64,000 bases of DNA from Mactromeris polynyma. Lineage: Eukaryota; Mollusca; Bivalvia; Venerida; Mactridae. A program made the translations under genes and the position numbers. The notes beneath the pieces were generated by a model. That model saw only the letters and a list, made by a program, of their open reading frames with translations, had not been told where the DNA came from and ran no database searches. The stretch spans positions 8,619,703 through 8,683,702 of the forward strand of contig JASFXZ010000001.1 in the NCBI GenBank assembly GCA_032209605.1, written 5' to 3'. Each line of letters begins with the position of its first letter. The first letter of the stretch is position 1. This document shows, piece by piece, positions 1 to 12,775 of this stretch.

Positions 1-936
1 AAAAAGCCAAAATACACCATCCATTGGTATTTCTTAAATGAATGGTATTTCAAGTATGTTAATTTTTTATGTCAATGCTCATGTTCATTCAACTCTGACA
101 TCAGAAATACATGTGTATTTACTTTATTCACTTAACCTTGTTTCTCTACATGTCGAAAACAAGGTGATCATAAGACTGTGTGGGTGTACGAGTATCGTCT
201 GCTTCCTTTACTGGGGTTTACTATTTGATCTGAAAATAATTCGGATACTAATTTGTTAGAGTGTAATGAATGTTTAATATACAAAACAATGACACTTAAA
301 TTCAATCAAAAGGCTGGGATACACTGGTAGTCATAGGTTGTTGTGTCCAAACAGATACACATTTGTCGTAACCGCAAACTTAATACGTTCTGACGTCACC
401 ACAATCCCTCGTTGGTGTCTTGAAGGTCATACACGATACTAGTATATGTTATATCGTATAATCAGAATCACTTTACATTGTGTGAATCGTTGTCATAAAT
501 ATGCTTATCATATATTTACGAATTTCAATATATATGATTGTATGTGCATGATACAGTGTATTCACTGTTCTGCTATAAGCTTCAAGGTTCTGCATAGAAC
601 ATTATAAAACTAATCAAATGTTATGATAGAGGCATAGTACTTGCTGTACAAAGCCCTTTACCAAAGTGAACCACCATTTTACTCAGAGGCATTTGTTTGT
701 AACAATGCCACTGCGATGGTATTTTGATAGTTGTGATTTTATTGTAATTTTATATTGAATTTGAACTTATTAATAACCAAGAATCGACTTCCACGGAAAG
801 ACTATTTCGTTCCTGAAATATTGCTGACGACCCTGGACCATTGGTGCTTTCTTTAACAAATCAATGTCCAACGTCTGCTAACCTTCATTGCTGTATGATT
901 ATGAATATCTAACTATTTATTATTAATGTATTCCAG
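1..936 (+). other. Sequence upstream of the first visible SYDE exon, probably intron
   Basis: AT-rich, with no convincing exon, repeat or RNA gene. It ends in a splice acceptor (TATTCCAG), so at least the 3' part is probably intron. Confidence 0.55.
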
Positions 937-2079
937 GTGCTATGGGTTACTCAAGAGCTGAAGGTTATTGTTCCGATGAATATGGTACCATCTACTCCAC
1001 AGCTAGCGGCAGCAGTCATTACGCTACAAAATCTCTATCACCCGTGCCAAACCGGAAAGTTGCTGCCGCTACGCAGACGCCATCGCACGTGAAACTGTTA
1101 CGAAAACATAGTGCGGACTGTCTGCTCTCGTATAAAACATATCAAATGGAGGACCCATATGCCACAATCGAGCCCTCCGCTCAGGAACCCAGGTACTCAA
1201 AACCACATATGCATTCTTCATCGAAGGGACCAAAAGTGTCCCCAACCACATCTACCTCAGTTTCATCAGCTTCAACCGCTGATCCTAGTAAATCAATAGA
1301 CACTAATGGCCAGACGATAACTCGAACCTCGGCCAGTAGGTTTAGAGATTTGCAGTTAGCAAAAAGACCGCTGCAAATCGCATATGGTGATTTTGACTGT
1401 TATAAAGTAGATTTGAGAAAAAGAAATGAGTACGCTCGTTCGGGAGGTTTTGACGGAATTCTCTGCGTCCATGTGTTGTGTGGCCAAGGTCTCAAATGTA
1501 CCCGTATGACTTTACGCGATTTGTATTGTGTTGTGTCCATAGATTCCTTAAATAAGGCCCGAACTATGATTCGGACAGGTGCAGTGAATTTTGATTGGGA
1601 CGAAGCGTTTGATATTGATTTAGAAAACGCTAGAGACGTCTCTTTCCTTATATATAACTGGGATCCAAATTATAAACATAGGTTGTGTTTTCATGGTTCT
1701 ATATTTTTACCTGGATTTATCGAACCTAACAGAAAGAAAAAAATTGCTCTTAAAATGGAACCCAAAGGACTTCTTTACCTCACCCTACTTTATAAAGAAC
1801 CAAAAGAAATTCTACAACGATCACCATCGGGTAAATCTGATGGTGTGTTTGGTGTAGACTTGGATAGCGTGATAAAACGTGAACATGCTAATGTTCACGT
1901 GCCCTTATTGGTTGTGAAAAGCATAGCGGAAGTGGAACGCCGTGGGGCGGAAGTTGTCGGTATTTATCGTTTGTGTGGTTCATCCCGACGGAAGGCACAG
2001 CTTAGGGAAGCGTTTGAGAAGAATTCAACCAGCGTGGACCTCTCACCTGAGAATGTGTCAGATATTCATGTCGTCACGG
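937..2079 (+). CDS. SYDE: SYDE exon: linker, C2 domain and first half of RhoGAP
   Basis: This is the largest exon in the window. It starts after TATTCCAG with two bases of a split codon and ends at CACGG|GTGAGT after one base of a Gly codon. The ATG at 942 is the first in-frame Met but is not needed if an upstream exon joins here. The exon runs from a Ser/Thr-rich linker through the complete C2 domain to the RhoGAP arginine-finger helix. Confidence 0.92.
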
Positions 2080-5000
2080 GTGAGTTATAACACTGTTCCT
2101 TTATGCCATACTTAAAAATTGTTTGTTTTGCATAACATATTAATAAGCAACCCAAACCAAGTCCCCACTCAAAATTCCCACACCTCAAAACGTTTTGAAC
2201 AGGGGCCGTTTTCATGAGAAGGTAGGATTGCAACTATGCCAAACGAACATTATTTAAAAATGGCCTTATAACAAATCCTCTCTATTTGGCATTTAAAGGA
2301 ATCAGTTGGTAATTATTGAATAGGTCTGGGAAAGGATAAGAAAACAGTAGCTATCCTTTGGTTTTGGCTTTGCGATAAACAATGTTTCAAGTTACAAATG
2401 ATATATTTAATTTCTTGTCAGAACCGTGAGACTGCTTCGGTCTAGCTTGATATTAAACATTGATATTTCAAAATTTAGAAAGAAATTAAAGCATAACCGA
2501 AACAAACAATGCAATGAGGTGATTCGTCTGTTTGACGATACCAGTTAGCTATTTTTTCTATATTGTTAGAGACAAATTTATTAATGATGTTTTAATGCTG
2601 AAATTTGACGAACTATCCTCCATGGAATACGAATAGTAATTGTTTTCCAGTACATTACTCTCATAAATAATAACTTTGTACTTTTCTAATGTCATATCTG
2701 ATAGATGTTAAACGTGGTTTTATGCGGCGGTCAATATTTCATATAAAAGTAAAACTATACCAAGTGTGGGCGTAATTAATAACATGTTTATCAAACTTAC
2801 GCAGACTTTTTATGTGGTATTAATAAATGTTATCATCAAAATGATAAAATTGATTCAATTAATGTTGGTATCTATAGTCTTGCAAAAGTCACTATTCTTT
2901 AAAATAAAATTATCAAATGACATTACATTATACGCGGCTAATGGTTCGTTCTGTATGATATGATACTTCCTGTTCACATTACACCACACTCGTGCATTCT
3001 GTAACATTTTGTGAGTTTCGTGGACGAATTGTGCTCCAGCAACATTTTTGCAATCTTTCTGCTGACGCTGCAGATTTTCATTATAGATTTTGGTATTTTC
3101 TGCCCTGTGCTATCTGTCAGTGAGGCAAATCTATGGCATTATTGGCACCATGAAAATTCATACACATCCTATCCTTATCTTCCTGCATTTTCATGAATAT
3201 TTGATTTTACAAAGAACATCTTAACATATCGATGAAATCGTGGAAATCGTTTTTCTCCAGAAAAGCTGTGTGTGGGAAAATATGGCTGTCACATAAATTT
3301 GATCATTTGATGGTGATGCTGTTGCTAGTACGTTTTGTAAACGATCGTACATGATTGAATAGAAAAGAGATATACAAGCGGCACATAAATTGCCGTGGTA
3401 ATTTTTCCTAAGAATGATATTAGCAAATAAGCAGACATACTGACGATTCATGTCATTCAAAATCGTTTGTGGAATTAGGTTAGGAAATATCAACATTGAT
3501 TTTGAAACTGACATGCAGTTCAAACTTAGGACATCAATTGCTACACACGTAAAAATCCATATTGTTCGGAAATTATCAAATATTCCAATTTCTCTCATTG
3601 AAATCATTAAGCTAGAATAAATGTTTTAAGCATTGGGCAAAACTATGGATATAATTCAGATGATGTTTTGCAATACCTAGGTCCAATTTTACAAATATAT
3701 CAGTGATATTGAACAATAATATTTCTTTAATGTATGTTCTCTACATTTTAGTGGCTTCGTAATGTATCACTCATACCTGGTTTATGCGTCGTCTAATGAC
3801 CGAAAGAAAGAACTCGAAGACTTGTTATGACTAAGAATGTAATGGATTTCCATGTGCCGGAAAATCACGGTCTTACTGGCACGGTTAGGTTCGGGGTATT
3901 ATCCATTCCTGTCTACGGTTATTTTACAATCAAATTCCACATTGCGTCTGATGACGGTTTAATTTACATTTATTGATACTATAAGCAGTAGATACAAGTG
4001 TAATGTGTTACCAATTATGCATACTGATAGCTGGTGATTGCTTAACCATATTCATTAAAACAGGTATTAATACATGGAGCATTTAAAGTTAAGAAATGAT
4101 CTCGTCTTAATAAACAAGTATCGCGATACGCATGTTTTCATGACGGCTGTATCGCGATACTCATGTTTTCATGACGGCTGTATCACGGTACGTATCGTGA
4201 AATAACACAAATCTATCGCTATACCCTTACTCTAGTTATTACATTGTCTTACATCTTCTGCTGTGTCTGTATATGAGACTTTTATCTCTGTATAATACAG
4301 ACAGAATAACAGACAAAGCTAATGGCGACACGACAATCCCATCAGTAATATTTTCATTTGAACTGACAATGAGATGCGCAAGCCTAATTATAAACCTATT
4401 ATGGGTTATTACGAGTGTAATTTTATGAACAATAATAGACCGAACGTTAACAAGGATTTTTCTACTCTATTGTTCACTTATACATATATTCATACCAACA
4501 TATAATTACATTATAATGTTGTATGTTGGCTGCGGGGAAAGATGTGTCTACATTATGTTGTTTTCGGATTCTCTTAAGACGCGCATTTGAAATTTCAGTA
4601 AATGCATTTCATGTTAAATTTAGACATTGGTGATATGTACGTAAATTCAGTTACCGCTTGTTTCAAGGTTACTTCATCGTTCGCTCAGTACTATATTCAA
4701 CATTGATTTATTCATGGTATTGTCCGAGAAGTTTCGAATCATGATCTTGCTATGTTTGCCTCATTATCTTGGACATAAGATCGTGATTTACTGGTTATGG
4801 CTAAAACGCATTTGTATGAACTTTAGTCTTCAACCCGTAAATCAAAATGTCATACGTATTTTACTATCACAATGCTGTTATAAGTGTTTATAATCTATAC
4901 ATGTATAACTAGTGAATAATTTTGGAATATTTCTTATTGGAAAAGTCTTAATATCAGTAGTAACAAATCTATGTTTCCGTAAAATCCCCAAATATGTGAG

Positions 5001-8000
5001 AATCACTCCAATCTGCCAAGACCATTTATTAAGCTTCCTTTCTGAATGCCACAAATGTGTTTTCCTCACGCCATGAACCGTTTTCCTGGCAAAGGTTTAC
5101 TAGATTCTATTTTAGACTGAAGAATGTGTGATTATTTCAAACTTTTGATTACTGTTTGTCCAAACTGGTTTCCTTTCACACAAAAGTCTTTTACGCGCAA
5201 TTAGTGCATATAAATACAAAGTTATTTTAAGTTCATACACTCATAATTCTTTGTCAAATAACACCAACAAAATCTGCTTTAGAGTTAAGAGTATTTTGCG
5301 CCTCGAATGACTCTGTTAGTGTCACTTTACAATTCGCTTCTTTTTAATATACTTGCACTGTACAAGCCTTGAAAAAACTAATTATATTAAAAACTGTAAG
5401 AAAATTACTGCACCGGCTAGTTCTTGTAAAAACTTGTACCTTTGATAAACGATGTTATGCTTCTTTGATAAGATTTTCCGTGCTAAAACTCATTTCTCTT
5501 CCTAGAATATCTTTGAAGCTACAAAATTGCAATTATTTATTCAAATGTTCTCACTGGCCTACCACAAACACACGGGGTGAGATTAACTAGTTCTGCGTAC
5601 ACAAATGATACTTTTACATTAAGAGTACTTGATAGACTTACGGCTTAAACATTCCCTTTGCCATTTATTAACCAGCGAAATCGGCTTAAAGAATGCCCCT
5701 TGACATTTTCAGTAACAACACAGAGGGTTTGTTATTTCTTAACATGACTGTACATAAATGCGCCAAGGACAGTTTCCCTTCTGGTACAAGAGACCTCCCG
5801 TTCAGCTCTGTTGGTAGAGCGATATGCTGTCATCCGGGAGGTTCTGGTTCGAGTCCCGGATATAGCAGCAAGTCATGTCCTCCTGTGACATTTTCTACGG
5901 TCATCTGTCCTCCACCTTTGCTTCATGTCGTATAGTTACCAGCTGTTTGTGGCCGGGCAAGTTAGAACTGGTTGATAATTAATTCCAGGAAAACTGGTTG
6001 AGTAAATTGACCGCCATATAAAACTGAAAAAAAATGTTAAAAATTGCGTTTATTCCAACAAAAACAAAAACAAACTTAATACACATAATTTTATATATAC
6101 TAGGTGTTAAACAAGTTTGATTTTTTTTTTGAATGCTCTTTTCATCTATGTCGCTATGGACCAATAGTTTACTTCTGTGTGATAGTTCTAAATAACGTTA
6201 TATAATATTCATGAAAAAAAACAGTATCTTTCATCATGTGTTTCATTTTATCTACATTCAAACTTTGTTAACAAACTTTGTTTACGTATACCTTGATTTA
6301 ATATGTTGATAATGTTGATTCTGTGCACGTAATGATTGATACTTAATTATATCTCTGGTATGAGTTTCACCCATCATTTGGCTTTGTGACTTGTTTCCCA
6401 TTTGTTTTGTAATTGTTTACAAATGTGTATAATGTTCATGTTTTCTTGTGCTTTTTGTGTGGCTGAGCCCTTTTTGTGTGGCTGATCCCTTTTTGTGTGG
6501 ATGAGCCCTTTTTGTGTGGCTGATCCCTTTTTGTGTGGCTGAGCCCTTTTTGTGTGGCTGAGCCCTTTTTGTGTGGCTGATCCCTTTTTGTGTGGCTGAT
6601 CCCTTTTTGTGTGGATGAGCCCTTTTTGTGTGGCTGATCCCTTTTTGTGTGGATGAGCCGTTTTTGTGTGGCTGATCCCTTTTTGTGTGGCTGAGCCCTT
6701 TTTGTGTGGCTGAGCCGTTTTTGTGTGGCTGAGCCCTTTTTGTGTGACTGAGACCTTTTTGTGTGGATGAGCCCTTTTTGTGTGACTAAGCCCTTTTTGT
6801 GCGACTGAGCCCTTTTTGTGCGGCTGGGCCCTTTTTGTGTGGCTGAGCCCTTTTTGTGTGACTGAGCCCTTTTTGTGTGTCTGAGCCCTTTTTGTGTGGC
6901 TGAGCCCTTTTTGTGTGGCTGAGCCCTTTTTGTGTGGCTGAGCCCTTTTTGTGTGGCATTTCCTGCTTCATTTCATCATTCATTTCTATATCTTGTTCTG
7001 TGGGCTTTATACATGTAGTAATACGTAAATACACATTTTGAAACGAATGACTTAACTATTATGTAAGCGTCCTAATAGACATGTTTGCCACTTTTATGGT
7101 GTTCCACGTTTAAATACGGATTGGTGTTCGGATTAGCTAATTGGAAACTCTAAAGTTTTAATAGCAAGTTTTTAATACAATTACACTATTTTCTTGTGTT
7201 AATGTTGGAACTGTGTTCCGTTTGCGGGCATTGCAAACATCGTGAATAAAACACACGCTTCTGATGTGCCGTACTGTTTCCTGTAATATAACCTAATCCC
7301 GCCATGTCGACTTTGTCCCGTCGTCCGCCTACTATCAATAATGTTCAAGTATATTTTCCAATGAAATGAACTACTCCAGTCTCAATCTATACATTCCTGT
7401 AACAATCTATGGAGGTTGTAAGCGAAAATACGATTCCTAGCTAACTTAACTACTTCACAGACTCGTATGTCGTATGCCAACTATGTTAAATTAATGAAAC
7501 GGACCATCAATATTTAATCATTGTAATTTCGCGTTTGCCTTTGTGGTAGTTGAATGACAACCTGGCTACAAGCACAGGGCCCAGGGATCGATAAACATTT
7601 AGCTTTCAGGGAACACACTACAACTCCTATGATTATGGAACAGTAAAGTACAGTCGATGTATTATAATGAACACAGACAGTGTATTTACGGTGTATCTTC
7701 ATCTGAATAAACATTAGAGATAAACTTGTACATGGCCGATGACTATATTTTGGTGTTCAGTCATTTTTGATGTTAGAAATCCATTTTAATCCGGTTGAAA
7801 CTTAATTTGACCATGTGCGTCTATAGAAGTTTGCTGTGACAGTGTCGCTTACAGATTGTGACCAATTGTTTCGTCATGTTTTCCTCAATTCAATTCATTC
7901 TAGTTCTCTGTACATGCCCTGTGTAATATAGAATGGTAAGTATTTAAACATGCACAAATTAAGTTAACACGTTCATTTGTGTCGTATGATAAATTAACGA

Positions 8001-11000
8001 AAATACTTACATTGAAAGTGTGAGAAATTCGATATTATCTGATACAGAATCGTTGTTAAAGAGTGAAATATAAGGGAAATCATCTGAAAGTATCACTTTA
8101 ATCATATTTCCAACGTCTGACGTATTTCTAACAATCAATACAGGGCTCTGAGTATCGCGCGACGCGGGCGGTTCTAAACAGACGATAAATTGAAAATTAC
8201 ATGCTGTATATGTCTCTTTCAACATTCTAAATCAAGATTTTTGTAAAATTTCGGACGATTTACGCCATTTATGGGAATTGCTGACAAACTTATTTCCTCT
8301 TATTCCTGTCATATTGTCTCTGTTTTGTATTTATTGAACTATGTGTGGAAGCAATTATGGTGACGTTACTTTATTTCGAAGTGTCTTTTTGCAATCTGCG
8401 AGGATGGTCAAAACTCTGATGTAACTGTATGACATGGAATTGATAATCATGTTAGTGTACGTTGTAACAATGATACGAACCTCCGTATAACGTGTTATCG
8501 TAAATTTATTTTCCCATATATATCAATTATCAATGAGGTAGAGTTTGATATGCACCAGTCTAGTTAAAAGTGTGATTCATGATTTTGATATCTGTCGAGT
8601 AGACGTTGCGAGGAATCATTCGATATATGTATACGTGTATCAAAAAAATTGAAATGACTTCAAGATATATGTTATATGAATGGGTTCAACAATCTAAAAA
8701 AGTATAATGTAAACGGTTAACCAAGTCACTTTGTAGATCGAAAATGACTAACTAGGGGGCGTTGGCTTTAATATTGAAAATCATCTTTATTTTAATGCAA
8801 AACTATAGTGTGTGTATAATGAACCATATTCGCGCGTTATTTTGCCAATATTCACATTTTGTATAATTTTGTAGTGTAGTTTATTATCGCCGAGTGGTTA
8901 AGGCATCGGCCTTTGGAGCGGGAGGTCTATAATGGCCAAAACTTTGGGTAATTGCACGACGTGCCGTGCGAGCCTGCACGAATGTTCGCAGATTTTTGGA
9001 CCCGTAGAGGCGCTGTATAGTCCGTGGCTGCAAGTTGAGCATGCACAATTGTCATGCCTCGGGCAGGTGAGACCTACGGGCGGTCTCAGGCCCGTAGAAC
9101 TTGGGGAACCGTATGGGTCTATGGTCCGTGGCCAGGAGCTTAATGTGGCCGAGGCGTTAACAATTTACTAACATACTTGTAATAAAATGACATTAGAAAG
9201 GTATATATCATTGGACCGGTATGGTTATTCCACGTCGTGCCAGATAAGCATGCAGCACTGTTTTATGTAAACATTACATATAGAAGTGTATGTGTTGGAT
9301 TGAAAATAGTCCAGCCACGGACGTCACATCTCTATACTGGCGCTGTACATCTGTTACGAAGACGCGTGTAAAAGTCAGAGTACAGAGACACGTATGCGGG
9401 GCTAGCTTGAAAAGTACAACAACTTAACTGACCTGAAAATCGAAGATAATGAATTTGGTACTACTAGTTTGTTGACTTTTTGTTTGTTTATTTCACAGGC
9501 GTACTCAAAGATTATTTCCGTGAGCTTCCGGAGCCACTCGTAACTAATGCCCTCTACCAGATGATGTTAGATGCACTCAGCGTACGACTGCCTAGTGATC
9601 CTGACGGCAGTGCTAAACTTATGCTTAGTATATTAGAGTGCCTTCCAAAATCCAATCAGGTAAGAGCATGGATATTAATGAATCAGTTTCTCTATACATG
9701 TAGCTTAAACGTATATACAGCCGAATTTATGTAATAATAATTATTATTGTTATTATTATACAATATATTATATTTATATATAACAATCCATAATTTGCCC
9801 AAGTTGGGCGAGGCAACAAGCACGATTTTAACTTCATATCCAATCACTGTGTCAGGGAGTTTTTGCCAAAAGCCCAAGAGCCGAACGTGTTCCTTGGGGA
9901 CACTAACTACGACCTGGTTAGTTTCCCGAGTGCCGGTCTTACAGGGATCAAACCCGCCTCTCAGAAATAAGTCTAATGTCTCTTACATGTCCGCCTCCCC
10001 ACCCCATCCCAGAGTATCAAAACATTCATAGATTTAGAACAGTTATGTAAAACTGATTTAACTTTTGTAATTAGTATCAATTGTGTTCAGAAAACTTAGC
10101 TTGTTTCAGCATTTCCACTTCACCCCTTGCTTTCTGTCATTAAAACTGTGTACGTTCTTATGTCTGTCTCCTGTTTGAGGTGCAGTTTGAAAATCTGATA
10201 TTTAACCCAATCTATTACTAAGATCAAATTAATTACATTGATTGCCAAGATGCAATGCAAATTGAAATAAATTAATGATTAGATGAGTGTGTTTTTCACC
10301 GATGTTCTCCAGTGTAATTAATCAATCGTACATCCTAATCAAACGTAATTAATCAAAATATTTGAAAACAAAGCCCGGAGATGCTACATTTACAGTCGAA
10401 TAAAATATCTCCTACTCAGTGAAAGCGGCATTTTGAAAAAAAATACACCTAATAAAATGCCATAATTAAGGTGGTATTGCGAGCAATGTGAATATTGATT
10501 ACGCACAAGTTTGTCTCGAAACAAGATCTGGAGACTTCGGACGCTGTTTGTGTAATGGTCGAACAGTATTGACCAGTCGGGACTAATTCACATACGTATT
10601 TTTTTAACAGTTTCGTTTGTACTTCTTTCATAGTAAAACAAAATATTACAGTAATTTGACAATGTCAGTTTATCGACTGTATGGTTAATAGGAACAAATG
10701 TTTGGAACATGCTCGGTATAAAATAAGCCTTTGGTGACCCATCTAGCAAATGAATTTCGTTCGCCACAAACAATATGATAGTACATGCACATTAAATAAT
10801 TATCTCAGCATTATTCAGATAACGTTTTATTACCCTTTTGTTTCAACTGTGGTATTGCTATCAGTATTTAGAACACAATACTTTGAAAAGGACAGTTCAG
10901 AAATTATTAATTCATTCTTAAATGTGTTGTTAATTCCAAAATTAAATGTAAACTGTGTTTTTTCTGACACAAGAAACACTAATACTATTCACTGTGTGTC

Positions 11001-12363
11001 TTTATGATGTTCGTCTTCAAAAGATCGTCTTTGTATCAGTAGTTCAATAGGTAAAGTGTCCATTTTCATCGCAGCCGGTTATGGGTTAGATCTCCGACCG
11101 CAGCATACCAAAGACGTCGGAAAAATGGTGTCACTCGGCTCTCATATTAGATATATAAAGGGTTGTACCAGGAGATAAATAAGTCCAGATAAGCATCTGT
11201 TAGTGGATACATTGTTGGTCACACAAGAGATGTGGTGCTCATATATGTGTTGATCATATACGACATACAAACATTCTATATATAGATATGTGAATATACA
11301 TGTATATCGTTTAGATTGTGAAATTCGCGGTTCATCCGTGCCCAAGCTTCCTTATCTTTATATGCCTTCGTTCATTAATAATTTACGTATTATTCCTCAG
11401 GAGACAATGTCGATGGTGCTGAATCACCTGCACAAAATGGCGGCCCACTGTGACAAGAACAAGATGCCATTAGAACAATTAGCAGCTTGTCTAGGCCCTG
11501 TATTACTATGTCCGTCATCCATAGGAGCAGACGATGAGTCTCTGGATTACAGTAAACATATAGAAGTCCTTAAATATCTTCTTGAAATATGGGGTGATAG
11601 GAACTCAGGTAATTTCAATATCAGAATACAGTAAAACTTGCTTATATAGACCACTGATATACGGAACACATGGGTGTTGGGAACAATTAAAGTTTGAATC
11701 CCCAACTGCACACAATACATTCAAACCATAATGGATATAGCGAACAAAAGATTTAAAAAACAGTTTCTCTAAGCCCGTAGGATGTTCCATATACATCAGT
11801 TTTACTGTATTTATCATTCTAAATGCGCAAAATATATTGATAAATTCAAATTTAATTCTCATATTGTAAATGATGCCACTTATATGTAAAGGCGCTTTTT
11901 CTGAATTTGACTATGAAGTGAGTAGCTCACCATTAAATCATAACGATAATCGACGAAAAAAGTTAATCATAAACGCCATTAAGCAAAACACAATATAACA
12001 AAGTACTATGTAGATGACCAGATTGGTGATTGGGTTCTTCTCGACCATTTAGTATAAACCGCAGATCAATTTATTTTCGACCAATAGATTGAAATGTATG
12101 TAAAAAAACGTCCATCTATATCTTGAATAATGTTTTGAATACACCTTCCTGTCTACATGTTCATGGTGACTACTTTTGACAGGGGGTCATGTAATATATC
12201 ATTTACATATGCTGTGTATTTGAGTTTGTAAATATTTTGTTTCTTGACATCGAATTTAAGATCATATTTCAAATGGTGTTTTGTCTTGCTTTCAGATACT
12301 TCCAAACCCACCAGTGGTGCGCCTACACCCGTATCTTGTAGTCCACTGCCCAATACCAGTTGA
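937..12363 (+). CDS. SYDE: SYDE/SYD-1-type Rho GTPase-activating protein, 3' part of gene
   Basis: Four exons join in phase: 937-2079, 9499-9659, 11401-11608 and 12296-12363 (TGA at 12361-12363). All have AG acceptors and GT donors, with split codons at 2079/9499 and 11608/12296. About 524 residues follow the ATG at 942. The first ~165 are low-complexity, rich in Ser/Thr/Pro. A C2 domain follows (~168-290; NWDPNYKHRL, FHGSIFLPGF), then a RhoGAP domain (~300-495) with the arginine finger in GIYRLCGSS (Arg ~343), FRELPEPL and NKMPLEQLAACLGP. The C2-RhoGAP order is that of SYDE1/2, SYD-1 and RhoGAP100F, which stimulate GTP hydrolysis on Rho-family GTPases and act in presynaptic assembly. The reading frame is open upstream to the acceptor at 935-936 with a split codon, so the true N-terminus (PDZ in many invertebrate homologues) probably lies outside the window. 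The tail after RhoGAP is unusually short. Confidence 0.93.
4118..4200. repeat. Tandem duplication carrying 12-bp perfect palindromes
   Basis: A 31-bp unit begins with the palindrome GTATCGCGATAC at 4118-4129 and recurs at 4149-4160. A decayed third start, GTATCACGGTAC, follows at about 4180. The spacer CATGTTTTCATGACGGCT is identical between units. Confidence 0.8.
5793..6050 (+). mobile_element. tRNA-derived SINE (older copy)
   Basis: The head has an A-box-like segment (GTTGGTAGAGCG) and a B-box (GGTTCGAGTCCC) near 5794-5870. The body ends with AACTGGTTGA...TTGACCGCCATATAAAACTG and TTAAAAATTGCGTTT. The same tail, less decayed, closes the SINEs at 57506 and 59724, so these elements share a tail domain with different tRNA-like heads. 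No clear target-site duplication was found, which fits an older insertion. Confidence 0.75.
6448..6955. repeat. 19-bp minisatellite, about 26-27 copies
   Basis: The unit is CCCTTTTTGTGTGGCTGAG, with frequent G/T exchange in the last base (GAG or GAT) and occasional GGATGAG or GTGACTGAG variants. A Lys/Thr-rich open frame on the minus strand (6786-7034) is a by-product of the repeat. Confidence 0.95.
8885..9175 (+). other. GC-rich patch beginning with a tRNA-like 5' half
   Basis: The segment stands out from its AT-rich surroundings. It opens with GCCGAGTGGTTAAGGCATCG, which resembles the D-arm/A-box region of Ser- or Leu-type tRNAs, but no B-box completes a tRNA. Internal repeats of CCCGTAG and GTCCGTGGC follow. 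An open frame of 79 codons (8932-9171) has no recognisable domain. It may be an unclassified SINE or other insertion. Confidence 0.4.
9499..9659 (+). CDS. SYDE: SYDE exon: RhoGAP middle (FRELPEPL)
   Basis: The exon is bounded by TTTCACAG and CAG|GTAAGA. It encodes VLKDYFRELPEPLVTNALYQ, the RhoGAP signature segment that packs under the arginine finger, and ends with ECLPKSNQ. It joins the flanking exons without a frame break. Confidence 0.93.
9660..11400 (+). other. SYDE intron with possible SINE relic
   Basis: The intron contains a short TTA-type microsatellite (~9733-9765). A stretch at ~9790-10010 reads on the minus strand as a B-box-like GGGTTTGATCCC with no clear A-box. A degenerate tRNA-like head lies near 11035-11100 (+), with TAGTTCAATAGGTAAAGTG and GGGTTAGATCTCC. 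Both are weak. Nothing else is seen. Confidence 0.4.
11401..11608 (+). CDS. SYDE: SYDE exon: RhoGAP C-terminal helices
   Basis: The exon is bounded by ATTCCTCAG and CTCAG|GTAATT. It encodes MVLNHLHKMAAHCDKNKMPL followed by EQLAACLGPVLLCPSS and ends with the helix HIEVLKYLLEIWGDRNS. The conserved Asn-Lys-Met and LGPVLL motifs complete the GAP fold. Confidence 0.93.
12296..12363 (+). CDS. SYDE: SYDE terminal exon
   Basis: The exon follows CTTTCAG and completes an Asp codon split with 11608. It encodes about 21 further residues, beginning TSKPTSGAPTPVSCSPLP, then TGA. The tail is Pro/Ser/Thr-rich with no recognisable domain. The phase fits, but an alternative last exon cannot be excluded, since vertebrate SYDE proteins extend much further past the GAP domain. 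Confidence 0.7.
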
Positions 12364-12769
12364 CGTTCAACTATTCTTTAGTCAATCTAATGTCGGGATG
12401 TACCATACTTTAACTCTTTCCGTGCAGGGAACGATGTCCTCTATCGTATCCTATTGCGGGAAGGACGTACTTAAACCTGCCCAATACCGAGAGAACATTC
12501 TTCAATCAGCTTGTAATTTAGTACTGACATTCATCCGCCAGTCTGTTATCGAGACAAACACAAAAGTTGTGAATATTTAGAAGACAATTTCTCATTTTCA
12601 ACGTGCTAAATAATTAAAACATTGCAATCGCTGTTATCAAAAACTTTGACCTTCAAAGACAAGTACACTCGATGCAGTTTGCAGACAATTATTTGATGGT
12701 TGGAGACCGCGTTTCGTTGAAAAAAGTTTGAGTGACTTCTATATGTGCCATTTCATAAGTTAAGACGAA

Positions 12770-12775
12770 AATAAA
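12770..12775 (+). terminator. Candidate SYDE polyadenylation signal
   Basis: AATAAA lies about 0.4 kb after the SYDE stop codon and is the first canonical hexamer seen downstream. Its use as a signal is inferred from position only. Confidence 0.4.

Larger units (their letters stand above)
2080..9498 (+). other. SYDE intron (7.4 kb)
   Basis: A GT...AG intron between phase-matched exons. It contains a palindromic duplication (4118-4200), a tRNA-headed SINE (~5793-6050), a 19-bp minisatellite (~6448-6955) and a GC-rich patch (~8885-9175). The rest is AT-rich sequence in which I see nothing else; short open frames in it lack recognisable motifs. Confidence 0.8.

Noticed and set aside
6786..7034. 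Lys/Thr-rich minus-strand open frame of 82 codons
   Set aside because: It is a translation of the 19-bp minisatellite and shows no independent support.
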